DNA from: Pomphorhynchus laevis
Lineage: Eukaryota > Acanthocephala > Palaeacanthocephala > Echinorhynchida > Pomphorhynchidae
Length of the DNA stretch: 64,000 nt
Assembly: GCA_012934845.2 (NCBI GenBank)
Contig: WNNJ02000903.1
Span: 62,001 to 126,000, forward strand
Direction: 5' to 3'
Shown: in pieces, positions 53,110 to 64,000 of the stretch
How positions within the stretch are numbered: the first letter of the stretch is position 1
How the letters are laid out: every line of letters begins with the position of its first letter
Position numbers and translations under genes: made by a program
Notes under the pieces: generated by a model
Told to the model about the DNA's origin: nothing
The model's input: only the letters and a program-made list of their open reading frames with translations
Databases searched by the model: none

Positions 53110-55730
53110 TAGTAGATAAACGGTAATTGTAACGACAATCGGAATTCTATAGCATGTTTTTTTTCGCAAGTATGAATTGACGTACTTCTTAAGTTCTTAA
53201 ATCACTTCTTGTATATATTATCTTCTAATCAGACTGAACAATTATAACTTTTTGTAATTTGTATTACTTAGACAATTTGTAAGCAGTAACATTACAGAGA
53301 AAAATAAAAAAGGCAAGTAGTTGAAATAAAATTGACACTTTTGAATAAAAAGATAAAATGATAAAATTTTAATAATGAAATACCAACTATTAACTGTTTA
53401 ACTGTAAAAATTTTGATATATCGAGTAGCATCTATCTATTTTAAAATTCATTTATAATACGAGACTCCTAGGTTTAACTTATAAAAGTCATTTACAAATA
53501 AAAAAATCCTACTGCTATCAAAATCCTGATTTCGATTTGTCACGATTTTTTGTCAAAATCCCGATTAGTCACGATTTCGATTTTTAATTATAAATTGATT
53601 ATCATTTTCACTTGTCAATGCGTCTTTGTTAAGATTTGTTGTATTTATGTTGTAAGGTCTGTTTAAATGATCCTTAGACTTTCTGAGGATCAAAATAAGG
53701 TATTTATCGTTTTATTTTTAATTTTTCGTTTATTCAAACAATCATCATGGATTTCCATCGGTATCTACAAATTTACATGCAGTGATTGACAATTATATTT
53801 ACAAGTTTTAGTTTCAAACACAATTGTATATAAATGTGAAATTACATATAAAATGGTTTCAAATTTATAAAACCAATAAATCAGATCAGATAACTGAGTC
53901 TACGTATTTTATACGATATATAAATAAAAATAAATAATAAATAATTATTTAAGATTTTATACAAGTTTTTATTATATCAAGTTAAAATAAAAATTTGAAA
54001 TTTAAAATAAAAGTCAATTGATTTGAATTGACTAATAAATAACATAGTTGTATCAGAATAAGAATTATAGGTCATCAGAATGAACAGATAGGTTTTCAGG
54101 TTTCAGCCCCTATTCCATGATCCAGCACAGCAGCGGGGTCAAATACATTCTAATGACGTATTTCTCTGATTAAATTTGATTATCTAGTGTATCTTATTTT
54201 AATGCAAAGTATATTATTTTTTATCCATCCATAAAAATGTGCCACTTAAGAGTTTAAATTTATTCTTTATATTATTATGTTGATTTATATATTTTACTAT
54301 ATTCTGCTTGATGTTATTTTTATAGTAATCTAGTTTAAAATATGTATCTATTAAATTATTTAAATGATTTTGAAGAAAGCCAATATCATTACCTATTGTT
54401 GCAATTCTTAAAATTTCATTATTTAATGTATTATATTTTATATTAAATCAGATCAGCTAACTGATACCACATATTTGCAAAATTAAAAATTGCAACATTA
54501 AATAATTTTACAAAGTTGCCGAATAACTTTTTATCTCAACAGTAATTTTTCCTGGATATAGTATTAACAGACCCCAATGTATTAAATAAATATAAGTATC
54601 GTCTGTGTCTAATCTCAAAAACTATTACAAATTCAAATATTTATGATTATTTAAATAGCAAAGTCCATGAAGTCCGCAAAATCCAGATGTAAACATCCAT
54701 GTAAAGTGCGCAAAAATTCAGATGAAGTGTTCAAATTAATACTTCATCTTCGATAAACTCCTAGTGGTAGTGTGCTCAAGTTTATAACCAAATTTAAAAT
54801 TCACGGAAACATCTCTGTTATTGTAAAATATTCATAAAATATCAAGACTTTCAAAAGTGAATATTTTTCATTTTATCTAAAACAATACTTGAATGAATCA
54901 TTAAAAATTTAAATAAAAATAGGGTAATTCCCCTATATAAGAATGTTAATAACGCTGTTGCTGGCGGTACAATGTAGTATTCTTGACTAAGTTACCTCCT
55001 CCATAAGAATACCTTGCTTCAATCACAATCTTCTCTTCATACTCTTCTAAAAATTAAAAAATTTATTCGTTATTTTTCTTAAATTATTGTTTGGGTGATC
55101 AGATTTTGCTGCTGGTTTTAAAATATATCATGTTATGTTTGTGAAAGCTAGTAGAATAGAAACTTAGAGGATAACACGAATAAACGATTTAATATAATAA
55201 AGGTTGATGAATATATAAATATATATTAATAAATATACATTCATAATTATAGTATAATTATATATATTTATAAATATAATTGATTTAATATTTTTATAGT
55301 GAATCACTGTCATAATTGAGAAAAATCACATATTGAACCCCATACGTATTTCATTTTATGTAGATCGTTTTTTTTGAAATATTATTCTTTCGATAATTTA
55401 TTTTTTAGAAGCTGGGATTTCGTCGTATCATGACGTTTGTAGGACCAATATGAGCGTAGTTAGTAAATATTTAAATGAACTATAGCTAGCAAGTATTATC
55501 AGGTTGAACTAATTTAAATTATAAACATATAAGCACTTGTGCATTAAATAAACTAAAGAACACAACGCCTAAGACGATGTACTGCTCTGAAATTACAGTG
55601 GTATCTTCACCAACCATCAATGGATATAACGTTCTGAATTTTTATCGTGATTACATTTTATTTAGATCACAATATATATCTGTTCACAATTATGTCGAGA
55701 ATACTATAACAATGTAATGCAGTATCAGAA
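53110..55730. other. AT-rich stretch without recognised genes
   Basis: No coding signal. An imperfect repeat (AATCAGATCAG.TAACTGA) occurs at about 53878 and 54445. A less AT-rich patch at 54100-54150 has no assignment. Confidence 0.5.
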
Positions 55731-55734
55731 ACAA

Positions 55735-56155
55735 AAACAGTTTTTATTTAGAACGTTTCGGCCGTTTTACAGGGATTTTTAAACTAATCCGAAACATCGA
55801 GTTTCAATTATGCATTGCAAATAAATAATCATCATAAAAATGAAAAAATGCAAATATGGAAAACGAGCAATTAGCATTATCATCCACCTGTCCACTGAAA
55901 CATGTTCTTATCACTCTTTGTTCTGGGAGATATAACTGAATGTAAACGTCCTATCCACCTATCTTTTAGCTCTCCGTTTTCGTTCGTTTGAGTACATGCA
56001 AATGACTTTATATTTGAATCTGTAATCGTTACAGCTCGGAATGGTATAGTAGTATAGCACAATGTTCGCTTAAACTCGATGTGCTTTTTTAGATTAGTTG
56101 AAAAAGTCTTATAAAATTGATGAAACGTTCTTAATAAAAACTGCCTTATGTTTCT
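55735..56155. mobile_element. Inverted-repeat element with PLE-like ends
   Basis: The left arm (55735-55815) and right arm (56060-56155) are inverted and share CAGTTTTTATTTAGAACGTT and CATCGAGTTT. The outward end reads CGGCCGAAACGTTCTAAATA, AAAACTG, and resembles PLE terminal sequences (stem, CGAAAC, then AT-rich). The centre (about 240 bp) has only a short minus-strand frame (55880-56062) I do not recognise. Confidence 0.5.
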
Positions 56156-57380
56156 GCGTAGTACTTTATGTTGTTACGCCTTCTTCAAATCTATAACAGA
56201 AAAATTGAAACAAATTAACACAAAAATGATAAGATATATTAAATTTTAAATAGTTGATAAAATGATCCATTATTGATAAAGAATTATTGGATCTGGATCA
56301 AAGAAAAGAGGAAATTGTTTATTGATATTTTTTGTTAAACTTTGTTAGCATCTTCGAAATTTTAAAATAATTAAAAAAATTACAGTAATTTTCTAAAGAT
56401 ACAAAGGTTAGCGAAATATCAATCAAAAAATTCTCTTTTCTTTGATCGAGCTCCAATAATTCTAGATATATTAAATTTTAAGATATATTTTTGAATTTTT
56501 TTTTGAATTTTTATCCTACCAATTTAAAAGTGACACTTATTCATACTGACTTTTATGTCCGTCATCATCTAATCCATCCAGTACATTTATCTATGTTTTT
56601 TCTTATTTTGTGTATAATTATATTTTATCAAAATAAAATATATTTCATATTTTAAAATATATTTCATATTTTACATATTATAAAATATCGTTCATATTTT
56701 ATCTATAATTATATATTTAAACGTATGAGCTTAATCCAAGACGTGGTTTAGGGCTACATATCTTCTACGTTTACTGTATTTTACGTTCAATCACTACATA
56801 TTGCTAAGAGCAGTACATTTTTGCATTAAATTGAACCTTTCACTATATAAAATGTGTCTATGCAGTTGCTGGAAATATCGATGTTGACTTCATAACTTTA
56901 AACATTACAACACTTGCATCTCGATTTACAAGGTGAAACTGGATATATTTTCTACGATATTCAAGTTTCTCGAATGCTAAAATCAAAAAAATAATTGCGC
57001 AACTAAAAACTGATTTAAAAATATAAAGAAAGTACCTATAATATTATAAAAATATTTGTTTTTAAGGTCTCGATAATTATTTGTTTTCAAGGTCTGTGAG
57101 TTTTGAGTTTTTAAGGTATCTCTTTAATTTCTCTCTAGTTTCTTGAGTTGTCAAGGTATTTGAGATAATTTATTTAAAATAATAACCTTCTGCTGCGACG
57201 AGCGATGAGGGATGATCAACATCTAAACGTTATTACAAGACTACAACCTTAAAAGGCAAAACATACCAATTTAATAATACTAATTCACAGCTCTTTAAGC
57301 TGTGGGATTGTTTTTAAATGAATGCAAGTAAAATCACGTAAGAGCTGTAGACACATATAAACAGTATTTAAAAATGCAGA
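56156..57380. other. AT-rich stretch, nothing recognised
   Basis: No gene or RNA seen; TCAAGGTCT-like short repeats lie near 57065-57160. Confidence 0.5.
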
Positions 57381-58010
57381 CAGACTATCGTGTATGGCAC
57401 ATCATCCTATTTGAGCAAAACTTTCCATAAAAGCCATCTAGAGAAAACCTCATTATACATGCTCGCTTTCTTTGACCACCAAACTTCCAAATGTTCGGAA
57501 ATTCAACGGTAGGCTTAAATTGGATATCACTATCCAGTAAGAGTTGCTTCGAATCCCAATTCGATACACGCGAACGAAACTCCGACGTCTCTATTAAGTC
57601 GAAACGTTTCTGAAGGATAAACGACAAGGGTAGCTCTCTAGTAATATAAGCTAATTTTGAAGACGAAACTTTGCGGGACAAGAAAAAGAAGAATTTAAGG
57701 AAATTCAATTTCTACCAAGTTGCTCAAAATTTCGAATAGACAAATCCTGCCAAATAGCCGATAACCCATATGTAACCCTTTAAAGAAACATAATTTAAAA
57801 ATATTTCAATTCTGTAGGTTAGTCTGTTGAACGTAAAATATTGACCGAATTCATACAAGAAGCAACCTTACAAGCAATTATATCAAAATGATTAGTAAAA
57901 CTCAACTTAGATGGTATATTAAAGCCAAGATAGCAGAATTGCGTACACATTTGCAAAGTCATACCGTCATAGATAAAAACATCACTAATAATTATAATAG
58001 TTATATAATT
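57381..58010 (-). mobile_element. LINE fragment (family H), post-RT region
   Basis: The minus strand encodes MTLQMCTQFCYLGFNIPSKL, then SFTNHFDIIACKVASC. This is the YLG.x.I...LSF..H motif that follows the catalytic part of non-LTR RTs. Further downstream, 57385-57708 is open (PLSFILQKRFDLIETSEFRS) and probably belongs to the same element. No catalytic motif remains. Confidence 0.5.
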
Positions 58011-58135
58011 ATATAATAAATTATATATTATATTATATAATATTATATATAATATTATATGTAATATTATATATAACAATATTATTATATATATTACACT
58101 ATATATAAAAATAGATAAATATAATAATTTTTTAA
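58010..58135. repeat. AT-dinucleotide-rich low-complexity block
   Basis: Runs of ATTATATAATATTATATA. Low complexity; open frames in it are meaningless. Confidence 0.7.
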
Positions 58136-58379
58136 TAATACATTTACAAAGTTATAAAATCTTCTTTTACAATTCTTGTTACTGGCTAAAAATGCCCTGC
58201 ATGGACATCGATACTACGCGAGACATCGTTCTCGACAATTGCATCTGGATGTGTGTATTATTTCTGTATTTCTGCGTGCCTTGCAAAGTATGCATTTAAT
58301 AATAATAAAGATTTTGTTAATAATTATGCAACCACTAAAAAAGTTTTTTAAAAAGAAAACATGCAAAAGAAAAACATAG

Positions 58380-61060
58380 TCAACAAGATAGTCGGTCGCT
58401 AATGGTGTCCTCATTGTGCCACGGCCTCAGGTCCACAGGGATCTGAGCTCTCCAGCCAATCCAACACGCCGCTCTCTGATTAAAGCACCCGGGGTCTCTC
58501 ACCCCCCGAAGAATCCAATCGACGCAGACTATGCTCGGTAATCGCGAGATGAAGAGCTTGAAAAACCTTAGTCTTTGTTCTGGGGGTGTTCTCTTGAAAA
58601 GAAGACTAATCCCGAGATAGCCCAAGTACTCCAGAGGCCTACTTGGGTTTTCCCATTCAATAACAGATGCTGAGTCCGTTTCAGGGCCCACCTAGCTTTC
58701 TTCAGAATACGTTTAAGTCTATCCAGGTCAGCTTTCGCTGACCAGTTCACCGTTATGGTGAACCCAGGTATTTTACTCAACTTGTGAAGGTAGGAGTGGT
58801 TGATTCTGCAAAATGGAGGAGAGCACATAGAGTGCTAATCTCCTAAGCTTCTTTTTGATTGCAGGGGTGCCATGAAAGACGACCACCTGCGATTTAGAGG
58901 AATTAAGAACAAGATTGGATATGGGTAGCTGGTCTTTTAATCTTAAAAGAAACGACCGATGTCAGAGACTACATATTTGCACCTGCGTTCAGAGAACAGG
59001 GATGTGGTATCATCAGCGTATACCACTGGATGTTGATTTCGTTGAAATTTTTTGTAGAGTATAATGGAGGCAGCAAGATACAAGATTGGAGAAAGTGGGG
59101 ATCCTTGAGGCACACCCGTAATAGGGTAGAACTGACATGCGTCAGGGTCGTCTTCATAGAAGAATCGCTTGGTATACAGCAATATTTCCACCCTGTTAAC
59201 AATTCTCGCAGGCAACCCAAGGGACCTGAGAGAAGAGATAACACAATGAATGGAAATGCGGTCAAATGCAGCAGAAAAATCAAGAAAGACAGCTACAGCT
59301 TGCTGATGACTGTTATCTTAACAAAACTGATGCACTTCACCTATTGCTGAATAGACCGAGCGATCTTTTACGTACCCATGAAAACCTGATGGGATTAAAT
59401 TTCGCCTACTTAGATAGTCGCGGATTTTAGACGCAAGCACTTTTTCGTAAATGGAGATGAGGGAGTTTTGAATAGAAATGAGTCGCAGATCTTTAGAACA
59501 TGAGATTGGATTACGTTAAGGTAAAAAAATTCTGCGACTTATATTGATGTCGAGTACATCGGATGGTGAGGCTAAAAGCATTGTGACGGTCACTTCTCTT
59601 CTCTGGTCGACTGTCAAAAGCTGACAGACTCAAGAAGATAGTGGAGCGACGGATTTGGAGGTGCCTGGAAGTGGACCCCAAGAATTTAGGATATCTGTAA
59701 CAGATAAGTCCCTAATCTTGAAGCCACCCCAAGACGGGATTGGTTCGGGAGATTAAGTGGCTCCATAGTTATGTAGGGATATTGACTCTTCTACTACTCT
59801 GTCAAGGCTAATGCTCCCAATCCAACCCACATCCCTATCCTTCCAGCAGATAAACTTCTCTTCCTTGAGTATCTTTCAAAAGGAAGACTGAGAAGGATTA
59901 AGGTGAGCAATGCTCGCCCTATCTCTGCTCAGCTGGAACCTAAATCTAGAGCTTTAATATTGTTTCGAAAGGGCCTGTCTGGCGGAAACAGAGAGATTAG
60001 GAAGGTGTAGCATTTTAACCAAGACCTTAATTTTTGTTGAAGGTGGATTGAATGCGACTTTTATAGGTAGTCGAAAGCAACGCGGTAGCTTGCCATGAGA
60101 GGTAGGAATTAAATTCGGTCACACTCTTATTACCAATTTTGGGGAAGAGTTGGATAGCCGCTTGAAAGAAAGCCATTCTGATGGGATCAAAGTGAAACCT
60201 TCTTCTAAGCAACGTATCTTCCTCTATCCGCCAACGAATTAGGTCATGGAGGTGGTCTGTTATTAGCGCGACTGCTCAGTACAGATGGGTTTCAACAACC
60301 ACATCTTATGAAGCAGTAATATGTCAAGGAGAGAATTTGTTGTAGAGCAATGAAAAGTGGGGTACGGTGGTTTGTGAATAAGTTAGTCATTCCTGGCTCT
60401 GCAAAGTGCCTCATTAATCCAACGGCCAGTTCTGTCGCTGAAATCACCAAGTAACATGTCATAGCCACTACCCAAAATACGATCAAGGAAGCCACGGTTC
60501 TTGTGAATCTCCCCTGAATGGATGTAGATATTGGCGATACTGATGCGTTTACCGTTCTTACAAAGTGATGTTGCTAAACAAGTCAGGCTGAACAAGAGTA
60601 GTTTATGAGGAGGAAAGATCTTAAGGAGCATTTAACTAGAGTTAAAAGACCTTGAGAATACGAGGAGTAAGGTGGGGTTATGTAGGGAGTATAGTGAGTA
60701 TAAATGGGCTTAGGGATAAATCGAGTAATGTTTTGAGGGAGCCGGATAGAACGCGTCTCCTGAAGGACTATAACATTTGCATCTCTACCAGATAAAAGGC
60801 TAAGGGCAGAAGCACTTCCCGAATTCCACTGAAGGATATTCAGTGAAAATGGTTCTTGATTACTTTGCATTGTATTTATTTAGCTGGAGTGCGATGCCTC
60901 CTCCTAGTCCGAACCAGGAGTGAGAAGGTTTCCCTTCACACACACCCAGCCTGACTAGGGTGAGGCATTTGCTCACCGGGCATATCATCATCTCTCATAG
61001 TAGATCCGGGGTTGACCACATTCCAGTTATTCTGGTCTATCTTAGCTAGTTTTAACGCTG
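58380..61060 (-). mobile_element. LINE family G, decayed, nearly full ORF2
   Basis: On the minus strand: a 5' GC-rich region (about 61060-60890), then the endonuclease start ILQWNSGSASALSLL and VIVLQETRSIRLP (60583-60870). Next is the endonuclease middle with LLGDFSDRTGRW (about 60450). The RT then has FLDFSAAFDRISIHCVISSL (about 59270), GVPQGSPLSPILY (about 59110) and VVYADDTTSLF (about 59010). The post-RT part runs from 58828 to 58380. Frames are broken repeatedly, and the segment 59400-60380 is poorly readable. SPLSPIL and the single ORF suggest a clade different from LINEs A-F, possibly I-like, but I cannot be sure. Confidence 0.75.
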
Positions 61061-62240
61061 CGACTGTTTGGTCGTTTAAAACCCTTTAATCTTTTATTGT
61101 GAAGTGTAATTTACGATCATATTAAACCTTAAAGTATCTTATATACTTTCATTTATGTTTGTTAAACTACTATAACATCTATTTTACTGAGTCCAAGTAA
61201 TGCTATGTTCACATCTAAGCAATCTCTTCAGAAGATTATGAAGAACATATCGTAGCATATTCAGATGATACAATTGTCAAATCAATAATTGATCTTAGGC
61301 TAAGAATACCCTTATGGTATATACACTGTCAGACAATCATTTAAATGTTCGAATGGCGTACTTACGTTAGTTTATTCGCCAACTTCAATGACAACTTTAG
61401 GGTTGTGGGTATTTCACTTCAGCATGTAGTTGCTGTCTGTAATAATTTTCGAAATTAAAATACTTTAATCAATATCCAAAGTTGCATTGCTAGAACCAGA
61501 TTAGTGAACACAATTATTTCAGAAGAAAATCGTTAAACCTAAGAAAATTGTTCAGATTATTTCCGCAACAACAAAGTAAAGGTCGTACACTTACAAAAAG
61601 TGTATACCCACTGCGAGATTTTGAGACGCAATATTAAGGTTAGAGAGACCAGCTACAGCACAAAGATAATAATTTTAAGTCTTATTCATTTTTATGGCAT
61701 GTGAAAAAAATAAGTAAGGTTTAAATATGTTGTAAGTAAATTCACGTGTTCACTAAATGTTAAAGAAAAATCTTTGTTCTACAACAATCAAATATAAACA
61801 TGTTCAATTTATTATACTGGAATCAATCGATCTAAGGATATCATAAAAAGCAATGAACTATTTACAAATGTAGTTTTCCATAAATAGCTGTCTATGTAAA
61901 AAAGGAAAAAGTTCAATCGTTTTCATTTCACTGATGAAAATATTAAAAATGATAAATTGTTAACAATTTGCTTATAATTTGTCAATTATTTAAACCTTAA
62001 TTTATCGAAATAAAGATAAGTATTTATCATTGATTTTATTTGTAATTGTTCACACACAATTACCGCAAATGTGAAATTAGGATTTAAGCTCAAAATTTCA
62101 ATCTTCAAATTTAATACTTTTAAATATGAACTCTACTTTCAATTACAACGCGCTGTCTATATAAAATGTATCTAATACAATGTACATGTGGATTGCAACA
62201 TATATAATATACAGCATAATAGTCAAATTATATTTCATAA
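61061..62240. other. AT-rich stretch, nothing recognised
   Basis: No coding or RNA signal seen. Confidence 0.5.
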
Positions 62241-62241
62241 A

Positions 62242-63140
62242 CATATGAGATTAATAGGATATAATATAAAAACTGTAAGTGTTCTATTTTAGAACAAATT
62301 ATTGAAGAAAATAAGTCAATATTAAATCAAAAACTATTAGAAAAAGAAGATTTTTGGATTAAAACGCTTAATTCCATGTACCCATTAGGATTGAATGACG
62401 TGGTACAAGAAATTGACAGAAGTAGTATAGTAAATAATAAACAACTATATTATAATAATCCGGTTAAACGCAAGCCAAGAAGTCATGGTGATAAAAGGAA
62501 TAGGAAAAATAGAGTTAAAAATATTAAAAAAGATATGCATATAAATGAACAATTAGAAATATTAAAACAACTTTTAAGAGATAATAAGCTGAAAGATCTT
62601 TATGTAAATATAAGAAGTTTTTCTAAAGATATCATATGTTCAATAAATCAAAAATTAATTAACGACTATGATAGGCTTAGTTGTATAATAGACAGTTATT
62701 AAATAAATTCTATTCTATTAATTAAATAAATTCTATTCTATTCAATTGTAATACAAAATACTATAATCATACAATAAATGTTAATAATAACAATAGAAAA
62801 TATACATTAACCATAAACTTCATTAATAAATGTATAGATAACATAAATATAGCCGGACTTTTAAATAATTCTAAAAGTAAAGAAATAATAGGGTCAGATT
62901 TAAGTAAATATATTCCTAAAATAAGGTATAAACTCCTACCACCATTAGGACGAAAAATTTGTAATTATAATAAAGAATTAAAATCAATATGTAACGATAA
63001 TATTAGAAACATAATGGAAACAGAATGCAATTGTAAAAGTCTTAGTTTTGATAAAATAAATGAACATATATGTACCCATAATCTAGAATTAATTGAAAAT
63101 TGTGAACTAAGAAAGATGCTATCAAAGGGGTATAAATAAA
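62242..63140 (+). mobile_element. Permuted (Naiad/Chlamys-like) Penelope-like element fragment
   Basis: The plus strand reads the end of a GIY-YIG-type domain (KLLEKEDFWIKTLNSMYPLG, then LND; 62290-62400) and a basic linker (KRKPRSHGDKRNRKNR). After a gap follows the segment before the RT: YKLLPPLGRKICNYNKEL (about 62930), CNC (63027-63035), HICTHNLELIENCELRKMLS and KGYK with the stop at about 63139. In many invertebrate retroelements the CNC...GH..TGDL.I..N..LR.LL.KGP segment directly precedes the RT, and the nuclease part comes first. That is the order of the permuted PLEs Naiad and Chlamys. The RT itself is absent here. The frame is broken between 62702 and about 62745. Confidence 0.6.
62376..62702 (+). 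pseudogene. Nuclease end and linker of the permuted PLE
   Basis: 108 codons open from an internal Met; the true frame continues upstream to about 62283. The FWIKTL...P.GLN signature lies across the start. The downstream part is Lys/Asn-rich (NIKKDMHINEQLEILKQLLR), partly through AT bias. Confidence 0.6.
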
Positions 63141-63299
63141 TATAAATAAAATATATTTTTTTATATTAATAAACAATATTATTGTACAGAACATTGTAGT
63201 TCTCACAAATGGACTAAAAACCAATTAAATGATTCATTGAATTTGAGAACCTGCAAATGGGTTTATCACAAATGTTATCGACTTTGCTGATTTCTACAC

Positions 63300-63510
63300 A
63301 TAATTGGCTTTCCCCTCGTTAAACGTGGAGATCGTAGACACGCAGAGGCGGCCCGCACCAGTTCAAACAAGATTATTTTCTTTAGCGGCGAGAGATATTT
63401 CGCATATTTGCCATCCGATCTGCTGGAATTTTCTGCGATTCGGGAAGCCATTCTTTTCAGAACGCAAAGCGCGCCCCTACCAATGCCACAGGATATCGAA
63501 AAAAAACACT
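63300..63510. other. GC-richer block, unassigned
   Basis: About 200 bp with clearly higher GC than its neighbours. It is open on the plus strand from 63304 to 63558 (MAFPSLNVEIVDTQRRPAPV, then HICHPICWNF) but without a known motif, and it overlaps the RLE fragment on its right. Confidence 0.35.
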
Positions 63511-63675
63511 AGGAGTACAAACTTTGCTCGTTCGACTTTATTTACCCGTTCGCATTAGTTGGCTCTTTTATTTTTCTCATCATACTCAAAGGCGGAATCG
63601 GTACTTTTGCTGGCAGTCGATTGAGCAAATATTGAAAAGATATTTACGTCAAAAAAATTACGCTCAAATCTAAAT
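63511..63675 (-). mobile_element. RLE-type element, endonuclease scrap (copy 5)
   Basis: The minus strand reads FERNFFDVNIFSIFAQSTAS, then FEYDEKNKRAN, a stop, and CERVNKVERAKFV. This follows the same pattern as copy 2 (SERSYLDISVFNTHARSY, FSYNENRKKAK, SERISKIERAAFI). Only about 55 codons remain. Confidence 0.65.
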
Positions 63676-63849
63676 ATAGATTAAAATAATAATATAATAT
63701 ATAATGACAATATATAATAACAATATAAATTAAATAATAACAATAAAAATAAAATTTACAATTTGTTATATAATGACTTAAATGCTTACTTTGGTAAGCT
63801 GATTAATAACACAACAACAATTTCTTGACAAGAAAAAACAAATAATATA

Positions 63850-64000
63850 AAATTTTTTTCCTGTCAACCACTGGTCCGGGTGTCGAGTTGTAAGGGCAGT
63901 GACGAACCAAACTACCCCAGACATCGCGATCATGGAGGACAAACCAGAGTTCTCTTTTTCAGTAACCTCAAGGCGGTCTTCGGCCAGTTGCGAGATTTGA
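63850..64000. other. GC-richer window end, unassigned
   Basis: Another change to higher GC at about 63860, continuing beyond the window. It could be the start of a gene or element, but no motif is visible. Confidence 0.3.

Noticed and set aside
58010-58135. AT-dinucleotide block with an open Tyr/Ile-rich frame
   Set aside because: Low-complexity sequence; no protein meaning.
62376-62702. Host gene for a Lys-rich protein
   Set aside because: The FWIKTL...P.GLN signature and the CNC...LR.LLSKG block downstream fit a retroelement better.

Overview
The window is AT-rich animal DNA made mostly of retroelements, with one recognisable spliced host gene. The spliced gene with GT/AG introns, several non-LTR (LINE) families, two kinds of Penelope-like element (PLE), hAT remnants and a Ty3/gypsy copy point to an invertebrate metazoan. 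I cannot fix the phylum from sequence alone.

Layout. 1-2.74 kb: a broken Ty3/gypsy copy on the minus strand, cut by the window edge. 3.3-14.7 kb: layered, mostly decayed LINE fragments of at least five families (called B, C, D, E, F here) plus the 5' part of a non-LTR element of the restriction-like-endonuclease (RLE) type. 14.7-19.25 kb: a nearly complete but damaged LINE of family A (plus strand). 19.25-25 kb: fragments of LINEs B and F, a hAT transposase tail and an RLE-element tail. 25.0-29.55 kb: a family A LINE on the minus strand with both ORFs open (455 and 966 aa), the only element here that looks able to be active. 29.9-34.5 kb: hAT ends, an RTE-type tail and a family B LINE that keeps its 5' end but has lost its 3' end. 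34.7-37.4 kb: the most complete RLE element. 38.3-40.25 kb: a PLE fragment with a C-terminal GIY-YIG nuclease between inverted repeats, and a small palindromic derivative. 43.86-51.07 kb: a five-exon ARGLU1-like gene (splicing/transcription cofactor, 425 codons) with a young family B LINE in intron 4. 52-53.1 kb: a second RLE lineage. 55.7-61 kb: an inverted-repeat element and two decayed LINEs. 62.2-63.15 kb: a PLE fragment whose nuclease part precedes the RT-proximal part, as in the permuted Naiad/Chlamys PLEs. 63.5-63.7 kb: one more RLE tail.

The most interesting signals are these. (1) The intact LINE at 25.0-29.55 kb. (2) A modular 5' end in these LINEs: two family A copies have nearly identical ORF2 but different 5'UTRs and ORF1 starts, while the plus copy shares its 20-bp repeat 5'UTR with family B. 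(3) A 3' stem-loop in families A and B supported by compensatory base changes. (4) A multi-copy RLE retroelement with a Cys-rich N-terminus. (5) Two PLE lineages, one apparently permuted. (6) A short leader-like motif shared by the 5' regions of otherwise unrelated retroelements.

All family calls come from motifs recognised by eye; no database search was run. LINE family letters are local names.
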